A DNA stretch of 64,000 nucleotides from positions 464,060-528,059 of the forward strand of contig NZ_FNCF01000001.1 of the NCBI RefSeq assembly GCF_900100695.1. The letters are read 5' to 3'. Origin of the DNA: Klenkia brasiliensis. Lineage in GTDB: Bacteria > Actinomycetota > Actinomycetes > Mycobacteriales > Geodermatophilaceae. Shown in pieces: positions 58,631-64,000 of the stretch (its first letter is position 1; every line of letters begins with the position of its first letter). The position numbers and the translations under genes are program-made. Under the pieces are notes generated by a model that saw only the letters and a program-made list of their open reading frames with translations, had not been told where the DNA came from and searched no databases.

Positions 58631-60067
58631 GTGACCTCCCGCCTGCTCGCCCGCCGCCCCCTCCAGCTGGGCGGCCTGCTCCTCGCCGCCACGACCCTCG
58701 GCATGGCCACCGCACCCGCCGCCCTGGCCGAGGAGACCCCGGCGCCGCAGACCGACCCGTCGGCCACGACCTCGGCCCCGGAGGTGCTGCCCCCGGCGGC
58801 CACGACCACCGCGACCGGCACCGACGGCCCCGCGAGCACCACCGACGGCACGGCGGCCACCACCACGGCGCCGTCGTCGGCCACCTCCACGTCCGCGGCA
58901 CCGTCGACGGCGGCCGCCGCCACGGAGACCGGGCCCGACGTGGTGGCCGGCACGACCACCCCGACCGGCGCGCACTTCGGCACCGGCAAGCTGAACCTCT
59001 ACCTGGACACCTCCGAGGACGAGCTGCCCGACGGGGTCGACCTCGACGTCACCGGTGCGCAGCTGGAGCTGCGCTTCAGCCAGGTGGACGGAGCCCCCTC
59101 GACCGCCCACGGCATCTGCGACGTGGACGCCGGCCTCGTCAACTTCCCCTTCGGGAGTTCGTGCGAGTTCCAGCCGGGCAGCACGGTCCCGACCGAGAAC
59201 TACTACGGGCTCGCACAGGTCCCGTCGCTGCCCGCGGACTCCGTCTTCACGCTCACGCTCGTGACCCCGCCCTCCTCGGGCCAGCTGCTGGACGCACCCA
59301 TGTCCATCCAGGGCTACACCGACAGCAGTCCCGCCCCCGTCGGCGACTCCAGCGACCTGGGTCTGCCGGTCCTGCACGGCTACCGCACCCTCGGCGTGTC
59401 CGTGGTGGACGGTGCCCCGGCCGGCACCCAGGTGCAGCTGTGCCCGGAGGTGGCCGGCGCCTGCGCGACCGGGTCGACCCCGGTCGTCGCGACCACGGAC
59501 GCCGCCGGGCGGGCCACGTTCGACGGCCGCTACCTGCCCGGTGACTACCTGGTGACCCGCGGCGGCACCAGCACCGCGTTCGCCGTGCCCGCCGCCACCA
59601 GCACCACCGAGCGGGACGCCGTGCTGCGCGCCACCGTCGGCGTCCCCGTCGCGCCGCCCACCACCGCCCCCCGCACCACCGGGACCGCCACCGCCGCGGC
59701 CCCCACGGTGGCCGCCGGCCGTCAGCAGACGATCACCGCCGGCGGGTTCACGCCCGGCGAGACCGCGCGGGGCACGCTGTACTCGACCCCCGTCGACCTC
59801 GGCACCGCGGTGGCCGACGCCCAGGGCATGGCCACGTTCACCTTCACCCTGCCCGCCGGGTTTGAGCCCGGCACCCACACCGTCACCGCGGTGGGGCTGA
59901 CCAGCGGCGCGACCAGCAGCGTGACCTTCACCGTGACGTCCGGGAGCACGCCCGCGCTGGCGCAGACCGGTGTCGAGGTCGCCCCGCTGCTCGGCCTGGG
60001 CGCCCTGGCCCTGGGCGGCGGCGCGGCGCTCACCGTCGCCGGCACCCGGCGGCGGCGCACCGCGTGA
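58631..60067 (+). CDS. LAXTG-anchored surface protein, module copy 1
   Basis: 478 residues from GTG 58631. Signal peptide (RRPLQLGGLLLAATTLGMAT, cleavage after ALA). A Thr/Ala/Ser-rich spacer (about 35-105), then a domain starting FGTGKLNLYLDTSEDELPDG with a cysteine pair (GICDVD, SSCEF) and ending LVTPPSSGQLLDAP. Two further Ig/prealbumin-like repeats follow (GAPAGTQVQLCPEVAGACAT; GFTPGETARGTLYSTPVDLG). C-terminal sorting signal: LAQTG, a helix (LLGLGALALGGGAALTVAG) and RRRR. LAXTG is the class E sortase motif. Function unknown; SpaA-like stalk or adhesin is plausible. Stop overlaps the next gene. Confidence 0.85.
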   Translation: MTSRLLARRPLQLGGLLLAATTLGMATAPAALAEETPAPQTDPSATTSAPEVLPPAATTTATGTDGPASTTDGTAATTTAPSSATSTSAAPSTAAAATETGPDVVAGTTTPTGAHFGTGKLNLYLDTSEDELPDGVDLDVTGAQLELRFSQVDGAPSTAHGICDVDAGLVNFPFGSSCEFQPGSTVPTENYYGLAQVPSLPADSVFTLTLVTPPSSGQLLDAPMSIQGYTDSSPAPVGDSSDLGLPVLHGYRTLGVSVVDGAPAGTQVQLCPEVAGACATGSTPVVATTDAAGRATFDGRYLPGDYLVTRGGTSTAFAVPAATSTTERDAVLRATVGVPVAPPTTAPRTTGTATAAAPTVAAGRQQTITAGGFTPGETARGTLYSTPVDLGTAVADAQGMATFTFTLPAGFEPGTHTVTAVGLTSGATSSVTFTVTSGSTPALAQTGVEVAPLLGLGALALGGGAALTVAGTRRRRTA

Positions 60068-60741
60068 GCTCCCCGGTCGGGACGGCGGTCTGGTACGCCC
60101 GGCACGCCGTCCCGGCGGGCGGGGTCGTGCTGGTGTCCGTCGCCGGCCCCGGCTTCCCCGACGGCACCGTCGTCGACCTGCCCGGCCCGCCGGCCCACCC
60201 GGCGGGCTGGCTGGCGCAGGCGCACGTGCGCGACGCCGGCCACGTACCGGTGACGGTGCAGGTCTCGCCCGAGCTCGCCGCGGGCTCCCCGCACCTGTGG
60301 TTCGTGCTCGGTCCCGCCGGGGACGGGGACGCCGTCGACCTGGTCGCGTTCTCCACCGCCGCGCTGGCCGACGGCCGGGTGGTGGGCGCCGGGACCCTGG
60401 CCACCGCGGGCGTGACCTGGGCCGACCAGGTCGCCGCGGTGCGCTGGTCGCCGTCGACCGGCCTGGTGTCGCAGGTGTACGTCTCCCCGCGGGCCCGGCG
60501 ACGGCGGATCGGCACCCGCGTCGTGGTGACGGCCGACGCCGTCCGGTCCGCGCTCGGGTGGGCACCCCTGGTCAGCGACGGCCGGGTCACCGACCTGGGC
60601 GATGCCTGGTTGTCGGCGCAGTCGCCGGCGTGGCGGGCCCGGGTCCCCGCGGGCGGCGAGCGGCCGCCGCCGATGACGCCCGCGGACGAGGCCGTCGGCG
60701 TCCCGGCCCGCCAGCTCGTCCCCGACCCGCCCCGGTCCTGA
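60064..60741 (+). CDS. GNAT-like protein, module copy 1
   Basis: 225 residues; GTG overlaps the LAQTG protein's stop (GTGA). No signal peptide or helix, so cytosolic. The C-terminal half has QVYVSPRARRRRIGTRVVVT and ALGWAPLVSDGRVTDLGDAWL, which looks like the acetyl-CoA-binding part of a GNAT acetyltransferase. The N-terminal half (VWYARHAV, FPDGTVVDLPGPPAHPAGW, DLVAFSTAALADGR) is specific to this family and its paralogue. A substrate in co-translated surface-protein synthesis is unknown. Confidence 0.75.
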   Translation: MSSPVGTAVWYARHAVPAGGVVLVSVAGPGFPDGTVVDLPGPPAHPAGWLAQAHVRDAGHVPVTVQVSPELAAGSPHLWFVLGPAGDGDAVDLVAFSTAALADGRVVGAGTLATAGVTWADQVAAVRWSPSTGLVSQVYVSPRARRRRIGTRVVVTADAVRSALGWAPLVSDGRVTDLGDAWLSAQSPAWRARVPAGGERPPPMTPADEAVGVPARQLVPDPPRS

Positions 60742-60770
60742 CCCGGTGGTCACGACCCGGCCCGGGCCCG

Positions 60771-60779
60771 CCGATAGGC
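60771..60779 (+). promoter_or_regulatory. Shared upstream motif CCGATAGGC, copy 2
   Basis: Identical to the motif at 58617-58625 and again six bases before a GTG that begins GTGACCTCCCG in both genes. Confidence 0.55.
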
Positions 60780-60784
60780 CGGGC

Positions 60785-61708
60785 GTGACCTCCCGCGCCC
60801 GCCTGTCCCGCCGTCCGCTCCAGGTCGGCGGGCTGCTGCTCGCCACCGTCGCCCTGGGCACGGTGACCGCGCCGGCCGCCTCGGCGATGGTCGACCCGTC
60901 CGCCCCGGCCGACCAGACCCCCGAGCAGGCCCCCGCGGTCGCGCCGCAGGTGCTCACCAACGGCCCGGCCTCCTACCTGGGCACCCCCGACCAGCCGGTC
61001 GACTTCGGCCTGGGCAAGCTGCAACTCTCGGTCGCCCCCGAGCCCGGCGTCGACGCGCCCGAGGACGAGGACATGTCCGGCGCCGTCGTGGAGGTCGCCT
61101 TCCCGGACGACCTCGACGACGAGGGCACGCCCGTCACGATCTCCTGCACCACCGACGCGGCCGGGGAGTGCTCGTTCCCCGAGGGCAGCGACTACGTCGA
61201 CCCCGACACCGGCCTGCTGCGCGTGTGGGGGAACCAGGCCTTCACCATCACGCAGGTGCAGCCGCCGTCGTCGGGCCTGTTCGCCCTGCCGGCGGGCGAC
61301 GACGCGGTGGTCCACGGCATCGGCACGTGGCCGCGGTTCGAGCTGCCCGTCCTGGAGGACACCGGCCCGGACCAGGTGCTGGACGTCGCACCGACCGTGA
61401 CCCCGGCCGCCGACGGGATGGACGCCGAGGGCGCCACCGGGTCGGTCGTGCTCTTCGACCCGCTGGCCCAGGTCGCCGGCGACGTGCCCGTCGACCCGAC
61501 GGTCGCGCCGAGTGCCCCCGCACCGGACTCGACCGCGCCGGCCGCACCCGTCGTCCCCGTGGAGCCCGCGGCCGCGACCCCGGCCACCGCCGCGCCGACC
61601 CTGGCGACCACCGGGTTCGACGCCGTCCCGGCCGCGCTCGTCGGCGGCGGGCTGCTGGTCGCCGGCGCCGGTGCAGTCGTCGTCGGGCGTCGCCGGGCGG
61701 TCCGCTGA
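60785..61708 (+). CDS. LAXTG-anchored surface protein, module copy 2
   Basis: 307 residues from GTG 60785. Signal peptide RRPLQVGGLLLATVALGTVT with cleavage after ASA. One N-terminal domain, starting FGLGKLQLSVAPEPG and ending VQPPSSGLFALPAGDD, with two close cysteines (ISCTT, GECSF) equivalent to those in copy 1. Then an Ala/Pro stalk (about 215-275) and sorting signal LATTG, helix (LVGGGLLVAGAGAVVVG) and RRR. Shorter than copy 1, lacking its later Ig-like repeats. Its TGA overlaps CTG of the following gene. Confidence 0.85.
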   Translation: MTSRARLSRRPLQVGGLLLATVALGTVTAPAASAMVDPSAPADQTPEQAPAVAPQVLTNGPASYLGTPDQPVDFGLGKLQLSVAPEPGVDAPEDEDMSGAVVEVAFPDDLDDEGTPVTISCTTDAAGECSFPEGSDYVDPDTGLLRVWGNQAFTITQVQPPSSGLFALPAGDDAVVHGIGTWPRFELPVLEDTGPDQVLDVAPTVTPAADGMDAEGATGSVVLFDPLAQVAGDVPVDPTVAPSAPAPDSTAPAAPVVPVEPAAATPATAAPTLATTGFDAVPAALVGGGLLVAGAGAVVVGRRRAVR

Positions 61709-62346
61709 CCTCGCTCTGGTACGCCCGGCACGCCGTCGGCACCGGGCACGTCCTGGTCGGCACGGCGTCCGACGCCTTCCCCGACGGCGCCGTCGTCGAC
61801 CTCCCCGGCCCCCCGACCCGCTCGGCGGGGTGGCAGGTCGAGGCGCACGTGCCGCAGCCGGGGCGGGCGCCGTCCCGGGTGCTGGTCTCCCCCGACGTCG
61901 CGCCGCGGGCCCCGCACCTGTGGTGCGTGCTGCGCGCCGCCGGGCCCGGCGCCCCCGGCGGTGACGTGGACCTGGTCGCCTTCTCCACCGCGCACCTGGA
62001 CGACGGCGCGGTGGTCGCCGCGGACGCGCTGTCCTGGCTCGACGTCGGCTGGGCCAACCAGGTCGGCGCGGTGCGCTGGACGGCGGCCACCGGGGTGGTC
62101 GGCCAGGTGTTCGTCGCCCCGGAGCACCGCCGGCTGCGGGTGGCCGCCAAGCTGCTGATGGTGGCGGCCGGGGTCCGGGTGGCCCTCGGCTGGGCGTCGC
62201 TGCGCAGCGACGGCCGGCTCACCGACCTCGGCGACAGCTGGCTCACCGCGGCCCCGGAGTGGTGGCGGCACCGGGTGCCGGGGCGGGCGGCCCACCTGCC
62301 CCCGATGGACCGCCCACCCACCGACGACCTCAGGCCAGGCGGGTGA
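61705..62346 (+). CDS. GNAT-like protein, module copy 2 (apparent CTG start)
   Basis: 213 residues if the CTG that overlaps the LATTG gene stop (CTGA) is the start. Aligns with copy 1 from the first residues: SLWYARHAV against AVWYARHAV, then FPDGAVVDLPGPP, DLVAFSTAHLDDG, QVFVAPEHRRLRVAAKLLMV and ALGWASLRSDGRLTDLGDSW. There is no ATG, GTG or TTG in frame near the conserved start, and upstream in-frame sequence is merely a shadow of the surface-protein gene. The 3' end overlaps the convergent transglutaminase gene by 17 bases. Confidence 0.78.
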   Translation: MTSLWYARHAVGTGHVLVGTASDAFPDGAVVDLPGPPTRSAGWQVEAHVPQPGRAPSRVLVSPDVAPRAPHLWCVLRAAGPGAPGGDVDLVAFSTAHLDDGAVVAADALSWLDVGWANQVGAVRWTAATGVVGQVFVAPEHRRLRVAAKLLMVAAGVRVALGWASLRSDGRLTDLGDSWLTAAPEWWRHRVPGRAAHLPPMDRPPTDDLRPGG

Positions 62347-63286
62347 CCTCGACGACGACCGAGTGCCCCTCGCTGCGCGGGCCGGAGAAGATGCCCTTCA
62401 ACGGCGGCACGTCCTTGTAGTCGCGGCCGCGGCCCAGCGTCACGTGCCGGGTGGCAACCTCGACGACGTTGGTCGGGTCGTAGCCGGTCCAGGAGCCGTC
62501 CCACCACTCCACCCACGCGTGGCTCTCGCCCTTGACCGGCTCGCCGATCGCCGCGCCCGGGCGGGGATGCAGGTAGCCCGAGACGTAGCGGGCCGGGATG
62601 CCCAGCGCCCGCAGCAGGCCGACGGACACGTGCGCCATGTCCTGGCAGACCCCGCGGCCCGAGGTCCAGGCCTGCATCGCCGTGGTCTTCACGTGCGTGG
62701 ACCCCGACAGGTACTGCATGTGGTCGTGCACGAACCGGCAGACCCGGTACCCGGCCTCGCGCGGGTCGGCGTCGCCGACGGCCTCGCGCACCGCCCGGAC
62801 GACCGGGGGGTCCATGGCGGTGAGCCGGGTGGGCGCCAGCATCTCGCCGAACCGGTCGAGGACGTCGGGGGTGGCGAGCTCGGCCCAGTCGACGACGGGG
62901 GCCTGCTCGGGCTCCGGGCCGGCCTCGACCACCGAGGTGGCCACCAGGGACAGCTCGCGGTGCGGGCCGTGCAGGTCGAACGCGGTGACCGTGGAGCCCC
63001 AGTAGTCGCGGTAGGCCTGCATCGTCGCGGCCGGCTCCACCTCGACGCGGGAGCGCAGCGTGGTCTGGCGGGTCGAGTTCTCCGGGGTCATCCGGGCCTC
63101 GTTGTAGGAGCTGCGCACCGGGCCGGCGTAGGAGAACTTCGTCCGGTGCACGACCTGCAGCCGCCACCGCTCGACACCGGCCGGGGCCGAGGCGGGCTGC
63201 GCGGTCTGCGGCACCGCGGCGCGGGGCAGCGGACCGGTGACCGGCTCGGGCACGCGCTGGGACTGCGACTGGGTCATCGCGCTCAC
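62330..63286 (-). CDS. Transglutaminase-like protein
   Basis: 318 residues; GTG overlaps the alpha-E gene stop (GTGA), with an ATG three codons in. After a polar leader it has a bacterial transglutaminase-like N domain (VVHRTKFSYAGPVRSSYNEA) and a transglutaminase core: Cys in SGRGVCQDMAHV, His in GESHAWVEWW, Asp in TGYDPTN. Usually found with alpha-E and circularly permuted ATP-grasp proteins in a peptide-synthesis or cleavage cluster of unknown product. Probably a cysteine protease or amidase. Confidence 0.9.
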   Translation of the reverse strand: MSAMTQSQSQRVPEPVTGPLPRAAVPQTAQPASAPAGVERWRLQVVHRTKFSYAGPVRSSYNEARMTPENSTRQTTLRSRVEVEPAATMQAYRDYWGSTVTAFDLHGPHRELSLVATSVVEAGPEPEQAPVVDWAELATPDVLDRFGEMLAPTRLTAMDPPVVRAVREAVGDADPREAGYRVCRFVHDHMQYLSGSTHVKTTAMQAWTSGRGVCQDMAHVSVGLLRALGIPARYVSGYLHPRPGAAIGEPVKGESHAWVEWWDGSWTGYDPTNVVEVATRHVTLGRGRDYKDVPPLKGIFSGPRSEGHSVVVEVTRLA

Positions 63287-64000
63287 CCCACGGCTTCCGG
63301 CACCCAGACCTGGGGCGCCTGCTCGGTGAAGAACCTGCTGGTCACGGCCTCGCTGGCGGCCGAGCAGGTGCGCTGCAGCTCGTCCAGGCGGGTGGGCAGC
63401 CGATCGAGGATCTCGTCGGTGCCCATGAACTCCAGCATCGTGCGCGCGCGGCCGACGATGCGGTGCGCCTCCCCGGCCACGCCGATGCGGTGGCCGTCGC
63501 GCACGTTGGAGCGCTCCAGCTCGGCCAGGCAGCCCTCGGCCTGCTCCAGCGCGGCGAACACCGAGCGCGGGAACAGCCGGTCCAGCAGCAGGAACTCCGC
63601 CGCCCGGCTGGAGTTCACCGCCCCCCGGTAGGTGCGCAGGTAGGGCTCGTAGGCACCGGTCGAGCGCAGCACCAGGGTCCAGGACGGCGCGGCGTCCCCG
63701 GCGAGCACGCGGGTGGACAGCATCCGGCTGGTCATGTCGACCCGCTCCAGCGACCGCCCCAGGATGAGGAACAGCCAGCTCTCGTCGCGGCTCATCGTGG
63801 CGTCGGCCAGCCCGAACACCATCGCCGACCGCTCGCGGACGAAGCGGAACAGCGAGTGCGGGCCGTACCGGCGGGCCATCGTGCGCTGCTGCGGCAGCGC
63901 GTTGTGGGTGACGTTGAGCGACTCCCAGATCTCCGCCGACAGCACCTCGCGGGCGCCACGGGCGTTCTCCCGGGCGGCGCTGAGGGCACCGACGATGGAG
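63283..64000 (-). CDS. Alpha-E (DUF403) domain protein, 5' end outside window
   Basis: About 239 residues visible, open to the window edge; the family is about 310. Helical sequence with signature segments SIVGALSAARENARGAREVL, LSAEIWESLNVTHNAL, LGRSLERVDMTSRMLSTR and FLLLDRLFPRSVFAALEQAE. Alpha-E proteins are encoded between a circularly permuted ATP-grasp gene (expected just beyond 64000) and a transglutaminase gene, as here. The internal ATG at 63945 is not the start. Confidence 0.9.
   Translation of the reverse strand, partial: SIVGALSAARENARGAREVLSAEIWESLNVTHNALPQQRTMARRYGPHSLFRFVRERSAMVFGLADATMSRDESWLFLILGRSLERVDMTSRMLSTRVLAGDAAPSWTLVLRSTGAYEPYLRTYRGAVNSSRAAEFLLLDRLFPRSVFAALEQAEGCLAELERSNVRDGHRIGVAGEAHRIVGRARTMLEFMGTDEILDRLPTRLDELQRTCSAASEAVTSRFFTEQAPQVWVPEAVG

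Noticed and set aside
61168-61704. Upstream extension of the second GNAT-like frame, or a frameshift fusing it to the surface protein
   Set aside because: The extension is Arg/Gly/Pro-rich shadow sequence of the LATTG gene, and the paralogue pair shows two separate proteins with a 4-base overlap.

Overview
The window is a chromosomal segment of a very GC-rich actinobacterium. Evidence: near-uniform G/C third positions, many GTG starts, 4-base GTGA/ATGA start-stop overlaps, a mycobacterial-type SOS box, an imuA'-imuB-dnaE2 mutasome, a crp/marP/ponA2 neighbourhood in the gene order of Mycobacterium tuberculosis Rv3667-Rv3683, and LAXTG (class E sortase type) surface proteins. A Geodermatophilaceae-like organism (Blastococcus, Modestobacter, Geodermatophilus) is my inference; no rRNA is present to test it. 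I see no prophage, insertion sequence, CRISPR array or plasmid gene. One tRNA (Pro, anticodon CGG) is present.

Layout. 1-1253 (minus): end of an AbrB-family membrane protein, then a coupled membrane protein and winged-helix regulator. 1290-9195 (plus): cobalamin riboswitch followed by a tightly overlapped cobalamin operon (chelatase I/D fusion, cobO, cobB, a CbiG/CobE-type gene carrying an 86-bp near-palindrome at its 5' end, a CobC/CobD-type aminotransferase, cobT, cysG). 9208-11393: a class F-like sortase with a secreted, membrane-anchored partner, and a divergent small membrane protein. 11522-27601: the actinobacterial acs-ephE-marP-nudix-tlpA-nth-crp-ridA-ArsA-like pair-ponA2-metallophosphoesterase neighbourhood, here without whiB4/wblA. 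27618-30379: tRNA-Pro, then a lipoprotein / glutathionylspermidine-synthase-like / DUF350 operon resembling E. coli ygiBC and yjfLMC.

30384-36028 (plus): amidase, two CNNM/CorC-type membrane proteins and an S9 peptidase. 36018-39534 (minus): lysC-asd-glycosyltransferase 87. 39595-42192: phospholipase D-like protein, a block of hairpin-forming 28-bp tandem repeats, and an XRE regulator with a cysteine-rich tail. 42205-44079: leuA with a leucine leader peptide and attenuator-like hairpin. 44137-49931: LexA-controlled imuA'-imuB-dnaE2. 49936-56266 (minus): complete Mrp Na+/H+ antiporter operon (A/B fusion, C-G). 56335-58520: orphan antitoxin-like HTH protein and an ABC-F ATPase.

58617-62346 holds the most novel-looking feature: a tandemly duplicated two-gene module. 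Each copy encodes an LAXTG wall-anchored protein translationally coupled to a cytosolic GNAT-like protein, and both copies share the motif CCGATAGGC at the same distance from the start codon. The window closes with a transglutaminase / alpha-E pair (minus). Several genes have a TANNNT -10 hexamer only 6-8 bases before the start codon, pointing to leaderless transcripts.
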